In this document: in pieces, positions 18,469-27,119 of the stretch
How the letters are laid out: every line of letters begins with the position of its first letter
How positions within the stretch are numbered: position 1 is the first letter of the stretch
Assembly (NCBI GenBank): GCA_001931905.2
Contig: MSJI02000874.1
Coordinates: 419 to 28,460 of the forward strand
Reading direction: 5' to 3'
Origin: Cladosporium sp. IMV 00045
Lineage: Eukaryota; Ascomycota; Dothideomycetes; Cladosporiales; Cladosporiaceae
DNA length: 28,042 bases
Translations under genes and position numbers: made by a program
The notes under the pieces: generated by a model
Databases searched by the model: none
What the model was told of the DNA's origin: nothing
The model's input: only the letters and a program-made list of their open reading frames with translations

Positions 18469-19090
18469 ACGGATCTTTCAGCGAAAGAGGTGGACCAGAG
18501 AATCGCAGGCCTTGGTCTCCACATCAATAGTACCGAGCCGGCAATCATTTGCACTTCTTGTAGTTACGCTCTCAGCCCGGCTGGCGAAGCCGTTTCTAAG
18601 TACCTCTGGGAGAAGCATCAGATCCACCTTAATGAACGTCAGGGTTTGACTGCGTATGTCAAGTACTTGAAGCTGCTCGATCCGAACACGCTTCTTCTAT
18701 GCGATGATGGGACCTCGCCCCATTCACATTTGGCGATTCGAGCCGGAGCAGCCTGCAAGCAGTGTAATTTCCAAGAGCGCCGGCCTAACTCTCATTGTAT
18801 GGCACATTTCGAGAGCCCACTGGGAAATCAAAGGAGGAAAACGTTGGACGCGCGATTGCATCCCAGAACACGTGAGCTTCCAAAGTTGGACGCAGAACGG
18901 TGCGAGAGGATATTGGAGCGTGGACTTAGAGCCGGCCGCAGCGTCTCAACCCGACATCGAATGCTCCCCACGCAGACGAGAGCGTGTCGAAAGAGTGCTT
19001 GACGAAGAGGTGCGACACCTCAACCAACAAGACCACCGACGCAACATGACCGACACCGGCATCGGCGACCTTGCTTCGACAAGTATTTAA
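18469..19090 (+). pseudogene. OrsD-like fungal zinc-finger protein, frameshifted
   Basis: The first frame reads RIAGLGLHINSTEPAIICTS followed by CSYALSPAGEAVSKYLWEKH, a CxxC..H zinc site of the fungal OrsD-like (PF12013) type. It continues with RQGLTAYVKYLKLLDPN, HLAIRAGAACKQC and NF. A one-base shift near 18770 moves the rest into another frame: SAGLTLIV.HISRAHWEIKG, WTRDCIPEHVSFQSW and GARGYWSVD. Put together, CKQC...H...H forms the second zinc finger, so the original gene had two. The frame opens after a TAG at 18466 without an ATG, so the N-terminus is lost or lies in an unrecognised upstream exon (TTTCAG at about 18476 could be an acceptor). Family function is unknown; members are common in repeat-rich fungal regions. 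The Pfam link is from memory and should be checked. Confidence 0.6.
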
Positions 19091-19315
19091 TTGCGTCGCA
19101 CAGGCTGAGCGGCAACATACAAGGGCGTAGACCGACGTCTACTTATGTCAGATCGGCAGGTGATTGAAGCTCGATCCTGAGGCGGGCAGAGATGGTCGGC
19201 GCGCGCACCTTCAATATCGTCATCGTATATTGTTAGATCGAACATGCTGGGCGCTCTTCTGGTGATCTTGGTGACTGCATGTTAGTAGGTGACGAGTAAA
19301 AAACTGCTCTGGTAG

Positions 19316-19999
19316 CACTCGCGCAAGCCCATACCTGGGGTAGAGTCCACGAGGAATGCGGCTGGAAGAAGGATCTGGTATTGTTCGCGCGCAGGCTGCG
19401 AGGGCTCCTCTGTGGTGAGCACTGCCGGCATCCGCTGGCACTTGGAGCGGCAGCATGGCCTGCCCTCGAGAGAAGCTGAGCCGTGCACTATAAAGAAAAT
19501 CAAGCAACAAGATCTGGCTACCATGTTTGGAGACAAAAGGCTTGTGGAAAACAAGCAGGCAGAATCCGAGATTCGCGATGTCTTAGGAATCGTAGCCGAC
19601 AAGGATCGCATTCAGCAGGCAGCCCTTCGACTGATCGTTCGCCGAGACCTTCCCCTCCGGCTGCCCTGCTGGCCAGAGATGGACACCCTTACACATGTCG
19701 CCAACTATATGGCCACGACGTCCTTGTGGGACTCTCCCACAACTACGGCAAATCGTGTCAAACGAACCTTTGAAGCACTGCGCATGAAGCTTGCGGGCAT
19801 CCTGCGCCGATGCAGAAGCAAAATTCACCTAACCACTGATACCTGGCACTCACCCAATCGCAAGGAACTGCAGGCCATCACAGCCCATTGGCTCCGTGAT
19901 GACGGCTCAGCTTGTAAGGCGCTGCTTGCGCTCAGTGAGATGCCAGATGGTCACGCGGGATCCTTCGTTGCTGCAGGAATCATCCGCGTGTTGCCATAA
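19316..19999 (+). pseudogene. hAT transposase relic, N-terminal half
   Basis: One open frame carries a BED-type zinc finger (WYCSRAGC..., then GIRWHLERQHGL) followed by a linker. Then comes QQAALRLIVRRDLPLRL and VKRTFEALRMKLAGILRR, and KIHLTTDTWHSPNRKELQAI holds the first catalytic aspartate in TTDTW. TAHWLRDDGS and MPDGHAGS follow. This order is that of fungal hAT transposases. The frame stops at 19999 and the rest of the catalytic domain, including the C-terminal dimerisation region, is absent. There is no ATG at the start; the frame follows a TAG at 19313. No terminal inverted repeats or target duplication were found around it, so it is a fragment. Two hAT MITEs are present at 3914 and 14322. 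Confidence 0.8.
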
Positions 20000-20279
20000 C
20001 ATGTGGAGCCATTTTACTGACAATCAGGGCTATGCTTTCCTCAGGGTGAAGGCTTGTCGCTGGGTAGTTATTGATAGAAAGAAGTTAAGCCAGTGATCAA
20101 GCCTCGGGCAACGGAAGAAACCTCTTAATAAGTGAGTGGCCTTGGCAAGCTTAGCTTGCGGAAACAGCAATCGATTTCGCTTAATCAAACACTGCTCCAC
20201 GAAAGGTTGATAGTTCAATTGTCCGAGTCTAGCGTGGGTACTTGAATGTATAGCAAGACTAACAGGCAAATTGAATAAA
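20000..20279. other. Spacer with no recognised feature
   Basis: Sequence after the hAT transposase stop could be decayed downstream transposon. Nothing in it could be aligned by eye with the other elements. Confidence 0.35.
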
Positions 20280-20425
20280 ACTTCGTTTGGACATTGTCAC
20301 GGACAGGGTCATTGTTTATATCATTCGAAAGCGCAGAGCGAGCAGATCAAGTGCACACGGTCAAGATCTCCAGCGCCTTGCTGGCGGGCATGTCACCCCT
20401 CAGTAAAGGTGGCGGAGGGACACCC
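20280..20425 (+). mobile_element. LINE 5' fragment (copy 3): leader and first ORF1 codons
   Basis: The plus strand carries TTTATATCATTCGAAAGCGC and TCTCCAGCGCCTTGCTGG then CGGGCATG, the same leader as at 1110-1300 and 2290-2540. ORF1 starts at ATG 20390 (MSPLSKGGGGTP). It is cut after about 12 codons by the microsatellite end of an inverted family 1 LINE. Its orientation matches the large LINE that resumes at 20925, so it is probably that element's 5' end. Confidence 0.72.

Positions 20426-20458
<33 letters not shown>
20426..20458 (+). repeat. (GAT)11 microsatellite, the 3' tail of the family 1 LINE
   Basis: Eleven perfect GAT units. On the element's own strand this is (ATC)11 directly after GCCTGAATGAGA, the position of a poly(A) tail in other LINEs. 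The run of eleven aspartates it would encode on the plus strand is a coincidence of the insertion. Confidence 0.9.
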
Positions 20459-20459
<1 letters not shown>

Positions 20460-20924
20460 CTCATTCAGGCTATGCACGGAGACCGTATGAGCCATCCCTA
20501 AAGGCTACCTGACATCACAACGAACGTGGCCTTGGAACTCAGGATCCGAGAGATTAACCAACACCTCAACCGACCCTCATGTCCGAAGAACGAGACAGTC
20601 TGCCAGTCTGATAAAGAAAACGGATGGAAGCTCTGACGACCTTCAGATCCGGCTTCCAACTCTCGCGTGGGCCGTCCACAAACTTGCCCGTCTCGACATC
20701 CTTACGTCCGCTCCATCCTCCCAGCAAGTACGAAGCTGTCACCCCACCTATCGCCTGCTGCTTCCCGCAGTGCTTTACGGGCTTCAGCATACCGATCACA
20801 GCGCAGCAGCACGTGTAGCACTGTCTCGTCGCCGTGTCCGCACTCGCACGCCGGACTGTGGGCGAGCTTCTTCCTGAACAGACAGGCGTTCAGCCCGCAG
20901 TGTTCCGTCCGAGCCTGCACCAAT
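20426..20924 (-). mobile_element. Inverted 3' fragment of a family 1 LINE
   Basis: Read on the minus strand, it starts at LVQARTEHCGLNACLFRKKL and continues with the CECGHGDETVLHVLLRC knuckle, GKFVDGPRESWKPDLKVV and DMRVG, a 3' UTR, and a pure (ATC)11 tail. It is closely similar to 9701-10180 throughout. One frameshift falls near 20750, after GDRWG. It abuts plus-strand LINE sequence on both sides: a family ORF1 head on the left and ORF1 zinc-knuckle sequence on the right. At about 500 bp it is a typical heavily 5'-truncated insertion. Confidence 0.85.
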
Positions 20925-20925
20925 C

Positions 20926-21374
20926 GAATGCGCCGCCGAAATGTGTAGCAAGAGATCAGGACCGTGTGAGCATCACGTGGCGAAATGCGCCAACTGCAAG
21001 GGGCCACACCCGGCAACATCGCGAAGGTGCCCCGAAAGGAGATCATTCACCAGACTCGCCAGCGAACGGTGAGCGAGATGCGCAGCAGCCCGCCGGCGAT
21101 GGAATCGGCAGCAGGACAAGACGATCTCTCCGATCAGGGAGATCAGGCAGATACCGAAATGGCGACTGCCGACCCAGAACAAGCCACTCAAGCACAGGCG
21201 ATCCCGACGTCTTCGGACGGGAACACACCAGAGCCACTGCCGCAGAGCCAACCGTCACCCAGACCAATAAGGGAACTCCGGCCAAGGACCAAACAGTTCG
21301 TGAGGGCAACCCAGATTCTCGGCTCCGACGACCTAACGCACATGCCCGTTGACGATGATAGTGATACAGCATAA
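20926..21374 (+). pseudogene. LINE ORF1 C-terminal remnant with CCHC zinc knuckle (family 2)
   Basis: In one frame KCANCKGPHPATSRRCPERR (about 20983-21042) is a CX2CX3HX6C knuckle, the nucleic-acid-binding motif at the C-terminus of Tad-type ORF1 proteins. This frame stops at TGA near 21068. A neighbouring frame continues with an acidic, Q/P-rich tail (TVSEMRSSPPAMESAA, RELRPRTKQFVRATQIL) ending at TAA 21372-21374, so one frameshift lies between about 21040 and 21070. The tail overlaps the ORF2 start by 20 bp, an arrangement suited to coupled or leaky translation of ORF2. Confidence 0.72.
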
Positions 21375-24300
21375 CTGCAACGGCACGGCTGTGTCAACGA
21401 TAGCCGCACTGGAGGCGGCTGTGGAGCGAGGAGCCGAAGCGGCGTGCCTACAAGAGCCGTATGTGGGAAAGAAACACGTGATCGGCCATCCGGGATTCCA
21501 GATACGGTGGCCGGAGTGTGCGAAGCGAGAGACGAGGGCGGCGCTAGCAATCCGGAACGACGCACTGGACCGCTTCGTATTTGAGGAGCGAACTGATCTG
21601 GTGGATAGTCCACATGTTCAGTGCCTGGATGTCTGGGAGACAGTGGGCCGCCGGAAAGCTCGAAGGACGAGGCTGATAAATGTATACAACAAAGCCAGAT
21701 CCCAAGGTGGCGGATACGCGATAGACCACGTAGATATTTCGCGACTTATCGAGGGCCGGACCATACTTGCAGGCGACTTCAATGCTCGCAGCTCAGCATG
21801 GGATCCGTGGGTGGTGGGCAGGCAGAACGCAGGGACGGTAGAGCGGTTGATCGAGAAGTGCGAGCTCATCATCAACAACAACGACCAACAGCCCACGAGG
21901 TGTGGGAGGAACTGTAGATCAATAATCGACCTGACCCTGAGTACCCACAGGGTTGGAGCACTAATCACGTGGGAGATCGACGAGTCGCTGGCCACAACGT
22001 CCGACCACGAGGTAATCATCTTTGAGTGGGCAACGCTCAACGCGGCAATCTCGGAAAGGCAGATAAAAGCTGCGCAAAACTGGAACGTAGATGGACTTTG
22101 CTCAGACAAACGAGCCCTCGAAGCCGCCAGCAAACATTGGCTTGAGCTGAGTGAAGGAAGGTCGCTGATCAATGCGTGGGCCACATCGCCGACAGAACTC
22201 GAAGCCGAAGCACTGTGGATCCAAGACAGCCTACGAGCTGTACTGGACAGACATGCCGCTGGTAGAGCTTCGAGACCACGGTCGAAGCGCTGGCGGACGG
22301 CGAGATCAGGCAGCAGAGAAGGCTGTTTGGGAGCGCTAGACGCGCTCACAATGAAGGTCGCATCAGCTTCGACGAGTACCGTCGGGTGAGAAACGACTAT
22401 TACACATACATCCGGAGAGCCAAGAGACTGGCTTGGGAGCGCTTTCTCGAGGGCGTCTTCCCAACTGACGAAAGCTCGAAATTGGCGTCGGATGCCGCAA
22501 GATGCTGGCAAGCGCTCAGATATACCAAGCCTCAGACGCCGTCACACACACCGGCAATCAAGGTAGCAAGCATCGACGGCCGGCCGGACAAGATTGCGGC
22601 GGCAGCCGAAGAGAAGGAAGACATTTTCATGGCGCAGGCATTCCCGCCCCAAGCCGAGGACAACGGGGACATTCAAATCCCAGATACTAACGACGGCGTG
22701 AGTGTCAAACAAGTCCGCGAAGCTCTGTTCACCCAGTCGGTCAACAAAGCCCCCGGTGCTGACGGGATCGGCTTCAGGCGATAAGACTACTGTGGCGATG
22801 GGCGGAAGACCGTGTGGTAGCTCTCGTACAAGGCTGCATAAAGACAGGGTTTCATCCGTGCATGTGGAAGACCGCAAAAGGGATCCTGCTGCGGAAGCAG
22901 GGCGAACCAACATACACCGTTGCGAAAGCATATCGAGTGATAAGCCTGCTCAGCTGCCTCGGAAAAGTGGTGGAGAGGGCAGTCGCGACGTGGATTGCAT
23001 CCTACTGTGAGGCAAACGAAATCTTCCATCGAGGGCAGTTCGGCTGCCGTCGGGGGAGAGTGACATCAGACGCGGTGGCTCAGCTGCTCGCAAAGGTCGA
23101 GAATGCATGGAATCGGAAGTGCACTGTACTTGCATTACTTCTAGATGTCAAAGGTGCGTTTGACCGGGTCAACAAGCGCAAACTGCTCCAGCGAATGGTA
23201 GAAGTTGGCATAGCCGGCAACATCGTGCGCTGGGTGGACTCGTTCTTGTCAGACCGTCGAGCCAAGTTGGTCATTGACGGGAGGACGGGCGAGACCCGCA
23301 GCATTCGAGCTGGCCTGCCACAAGGATCACCGATATCACCAGTACTGTTCATCCTATCGGTGAGCGCAATGTTTCAGTGGCTGGAAGACAGACACTTAAG
23401 TCTCCAGGCCATCTCATTCGTGGACGACATCGGGCTAGTGACAGAATGTGATGACTTGCCAGAAGGCACAGGGAAGCTCGAGCGCATCGCTAGGGATGCA
23501 ATACAATGGGAATCGGACAACAAAGTCGATTTCGAGGTCAGCAAGACTGAAGTACTCGTCTTCAGCAAGCGTCGTAAGATTCTAGAAGCAGCAGAAGACG
23601 CCGTCGTCCGCATCGGAGAACAGACATTTACCATCAAGCAGGAGGCGACCAAATGGCTCGGCTTCTGGCTGGATTCGAAGCTGTCGTTCAAAACGCACTT
23701 CGAAAACAGGATGGCTAGCGCCAAAGGAGTTCTACAGCGGGTATCCAGTCTCAGCAGGAGCAATGGCGGCTTGTCGGTCAACTTGATGCGGAGATTGGCC
23801 GTGGCCGCAGTCACCTCCGTGGCAATGTACGGGTCGGAGATCTGGTGGAGGGCCCAGAAAGACCGATTGGAAAAAGTGCAGCTATTGCTCAACAGCCAAG
23901 CAAGGGCCATCACAGGGCTGTTGAGATCAACCCCTCGAGCCTTCCTTCGGGCGGAGTCGTGCCTACCAACCGCCCAAGATCTCCTTGACCATCGCCAGAC
24001 CAGGTTTGCAGTACGGGCGCTTAGCGCGAACGGAGGCCATCCAACGCACCAGCTCCTGCCCGCCAACTTCCGTTCCGGCGGACTTCACCGTCATGAAGGA
24101 GCGGCTGGTCAATTGTCAAGCATCGGTTGGATGAGACCAGAAAAGACGCACCGGTCGTTCGGAAGCAGACTCGCACAGCAGATGGCGAGGCACGTAATCC
24201 ACGACACCGAGTATGGTTTCGAGCTGCCCCTCAAGGAGGACTCGCCTGTGGCAAGCCCAGTGATCCGGACTCAAAACTACCCAAAGTTGCCGCAAAGAAT

Positions 24301-24990
24301 GCAGCCCGACAATCCGCAACAACTAACACTGTTTGTGAGCTCAGCCAAGGATGTGAGCTTCGGTGTGGGAGTCGCATGGAGGGAGCGAGATGTGTGGAAG
24401 ACCAAAAGGTCATCGTTAGGAAATCACATCACTGCAACCGATGCTGCATTGTTCGCCATTTGCATGGGTGTGAAGAACCTCATTCCGATACTGCCGAGGA
24501 CAGATCATTACCGCGCCGAGATTGTTACGGAGTCGCGGGCAGGACTGACCGCCATTCAGAGCAGCGAGCAATGGACCCTACCGGTCATGACCAGTATCAA
24601 AAGACACGCACCCAATGTCGATGGCGCAGGAGGCCGGGTGATCTTGACATGGCTTTCAAACTGCCAAGATGTAGAGGGCTACGAGATGGCACGAACCACG
24701 GCACAACGAGCGGCAAGGCAACAACCCAAAGAAATGCGATCAGCCTCGCTGTCACACGTGAAACAAGCCATCAAAGAGAAGTGGAAGCCAGACACCAACA
24801 TCAACAGACATCTCAAAGACGCAAAGAAATCGGTTGCAGCTCGCTACTTGCAGCTCAAGTCTGGCCATGCGGTTACGGGTGCCCACCTGATGAGGATCGA
24901 GGGCCCAAGATGCCACAATGCTGGTGGTGTGACGAGAACAGTCAGAAAGTCGCCCACCTCTCATACTCTAGCGAGCACAAAGTCGTTATA
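21355..24990 (+). pseudogene. LINE ORF2: endonuclease, reverse transcriptase, RNase H-like region (family 2), three frameshifts
   Basis: ATG at 21355 opens MIVIQHNCNG. The apurinic-like endonuclease motifs are all present: LQEPYV (E34), AGDFNARSSAWDP (D141, N143), SIIDLTLS (D192) and TSDHEVI (D217, H218). The frame shifts near 22295 (resuming ADGEIRQQRRLFGSARRAH) and near 22775 (after NKAPGADGIGF). The RT reads KAYRVISLLSCLGKVVERAV, LALLLDVKGAFDRVNK (motif A), GLPQGSPISPVLFILS (motif B) and AISFVDDIGLVTE (motif C FVDD), followed by KWLGFWLDSKLSF. The RNase H-like region (FGVGVAWRERDVW, VTESRAGLTAIQSS) lacks several canonical acidic residues. After SVAARYLQLKSGHAVTG a third shift near 24910 leads to CWWCDENSQKVAHL. 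EN and RT catalytic residues are intact, but frameshifts prevent a full product. Confidence 0.88.
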
Positions 24991-26136
24991 TGTCGCCACT
25001 CCGCATTGGTGTCTGGCCAGAGCAGGCATTTGTTCACTTGAAGGGTAAGCAGCATGGTCTTGAGAAGTACCAGGCGTCTGCTATCGTTTTGAGCCTCAAG
25101 TCATGGAAGGTGTCATTCGCAACTATCAGCACATTTCGGTTGCCCGATCATGTCGACCACCGCATCGAGGGACTTCCTGTCTGCAATGACGGGCTCCTGT
25201 GCCGACTTGATCTGGCAACGTGCAGTTATATTTGTCGTTCGTAGGAGTCGATGCGAAGCACTGGGGCGGCTCGCATCAATGGACTCGGCCGACCGGCTTC
25301 ATGCCCGCAGGTTCACGCCCGGCGAACAACTCTCGAGGAAGCAGAAAGCCATGGCGAGGGTGAATTGCCAGCGGCTGTTTCTCTCGCCCCTCATTCGCCA
25401 TATTTCTGGGTGCAAAATCACTCTGGATCTCCGCCTCTCGATCCCCAGGCAGGGCCTTTCGGAAAGAGCCGCAATATTGCTACTTCTATAATCGCAGACT
25501 TGGACAGGGAGACTCTCCACCGGGAAGAGGACAAAAACGGACCAACACCGGACTGCCGCTTGCAACGGCAGATAAAGAGAACGAGCCACCAAGGGGCGTG
25601 CGTGCTCAGAGACCGCAAAGGGCTGCCAACCCATCGAGGAGAGCGCTCGAGGCTCTCGAGACGCCCGAGCCAAAAAGCAGCCTGTCCTAGGCAAAGACAC
25701 GTAAACAGTCTCGTCCTGGACGAAGACGCGAAAAGGTCCCGCCGTCGCGGCGCGCCCGCACGGTGAAGCCGGCGGAGCACGACGCGACGGTGAAGACCTC
25801 AGCTACCACGACTATCTAGCACATCCATCTACCTCACTCGCACTGGAGTACTGAGCGGAAGCTCGGAAGGTGTCGCCTGTCGATGGATTTGCATCCCTTG
25901 CTAGATGGCGCACTCCGGCAGAGGTAAGAGCCATCAACTCCAGGACACTAGCTGACCAGGAGTAACAGAACGAACAGCAATGAACAAAGTCAAGAAACAC
26001 GTCACAAACCAGGGGATACTGGCGTAAGAAAACCATCCGACTCTTGCCTATCCAGAACGTCGACCTGGGCCCGAAGCCGGCGCGTCACTTATTGCCCCTG
26101 GCAGCTGGTCGCACAGCTACTTGAAAGAGACGGATG
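24991..26136. other. About 1.1 kb of unassigned, degenerate ORF-like sequence
   Basis: Plus-strand frames at 25150-25491 and 25251-25766 are open but not recognised. The second is rich in R, P, S and Q, so low-complexity. Between about 25700 and 26110 one plus-strand frame reads protein-like despite several stops: SYHDYLAHPSTSLALEY, VDGFASLARWRTPAEV and RAINSRTLADQE, interrupted by TGA and TAA codons. This looks like a decayed gene or retroelement leader protein of unknown family. Confidence 0.4.
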
Positions 26137-26460
26137 GGGACAGGGACACTGTTAAGACAACAAGGCCGGCCGAAGTGCAATCGAGCTAGACAAGAGACAG
26201 GACACCCCTGACCTATACGCGCTCTGGGACCAGCGTGCTGGCGAGGGTAGCCGACTTGCGCCCCGTTGCGGTGTAGAAGCCGCACGTCAAAGCGAGGGGA
26301 CAGCCACCGTTGCAGAGAACTTGTTAAGGCACGACCTTTGTGCTCCTCTTTTGGAGACAGACCACCGCTTGCCGGATATGTTAAGACACGAAGGGTGTGC
26401 CCTTTTCAGGGACAGGGCCTCTCTGCGACGAACTTGTTAAGACGCAAGGATAGGGTTGGT
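26137..26460 (+). repeat. Degenerate tandem repeat with a period of about 57 bp
   Basis: Each unit has a GGACAG block followed about 24 bp later by TTGTTAAGRCACRA. GACAG occurs at 26139, 26196, 26299, 26356 and 26411. GTTAAG occurs at 26151, 26323, 26380 and 26436 (spacings 172, 57 and 56, the first being three periods). The last three units are clear and earlier ones decayed. TGTTAAGAC resembles a fungal LTR start, so the array might be an expanded LTR edge. No second LTR was identified. Confidence 0.7.
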
Positions 26461-27119
26461 TAGTCGGGTGGGCAAAGAGGCTTCGCTGCTGGCTAGGGCG
26501 CTGCCTTGATCCTACACGGCGAGACATGGCCGGCCTTGGCGAGGGAGACCTCCCAAGGTAACGCGAAACGGCTTCGGCGGCGGGGCGTAGCACGCAATGG
26601 CGGCGAAGGTAGTAACAATGATTGTAGACTGAGTTGAGCGTAAGGCTCCAGCTATCGAGGTAAGGACTGTAGTATATACCCTTACCCCTAGATCTCTGAT
26701 CAGTTGCTCACTCGCTGAGCGGCTGGCTTCTCACTTCCTCACTTCGTGAGCAGTGAGCCGTTCCTCAGGTGGTCACGTGTTCGACCCTCCAGATGGATCA
26801 GTTGTTCCCCACAATTCCGATCAGTGGTCTGCGCCAACCAGCATACTGATCGTAACACTGCGTGGCTCGAAAGGACGGATGCGCATGTCGGTGCGCAAAG
26901 AGAAGGAAGCCGCTGGCCCACTCGTACTGGGAGCCTTGTTCCTTATACAAGGTGGTATCGCCCCCAGCGGAGCCTTTGCTGTGTGCTTAAGGAGCAAATC
27001 TCAGGATAAGGGTAGGCGCCTTGGAAGACAGGCGAGCCTAGGGGTTGGTGTAGCTAAGCTCAGGCGAGGCCGCCGACCAAAACATCAGGACAGACACGTT
27101 GCTCGACAGCTAACACGCC
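26461..27119. other. Spacer with possible promoter or LTR-like sequence, no recognised gene
   Basis: A TATA-like GTAGTATATACCC at about 26669 is followed by CTCACTCGCTGAGCGG and CTCACTTCGTGAGCAGTGAG (about 26738-26757, small dyads). Overlapping plus frames at 26746-27009 and 26753-27133 show no known motif. If 26434 (TGTTAAGACG) were an LTR start, the region to about 26817 (ending CCCCACA) would fit an LTR with an internal TATA box. This is speculative. The end is the presumed 5' flank of the gene at 27120. Confidence 0.35.

Larger units (their letters stand above)
20925..24990 (+). mobile_element. Tad-type LINE (family 2), nearly full ORF2, truncated at both ends
   Basis: It begins in ORF1 just before a CCHC knuckle and carries endonuclease, reverse transcriptase, RNase H-like and C-terminal knuckle regions. 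Similarity ends in the last knuckle near 24970-24990. Together with the leader fragment at 20280-20425 it probably represents one element whose ORF1 middle is missing and replaced by the inverted family 1 fragment. No 3' UTR or tail is visible. Three frameshifts in ORF2 make it inactive, but long intact stretches and intact EN and RT catalytic motifs suggest moderate age. Confidence 0.85.

Noticed and set aside
20390..20512. Protein with an eleven-aspartate run
   Set aside because: The run is the GAT microsatellite tail of an inverted LINE joined by chance to the ORF1 start of another.
20426..24990. Twin-priming inversion of a single LINE
   Set aside because: The inverted part is a 3' end of a different family from the plus-strand element (different C-terminal cysteine motif) and has its own (ATC)11 tail.
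26762..26800. tRNA gene suggested by a B-box-like GTTCGACCC
   Set aside because: No pairing T-arm, acceptor stem or A box could be found around it.
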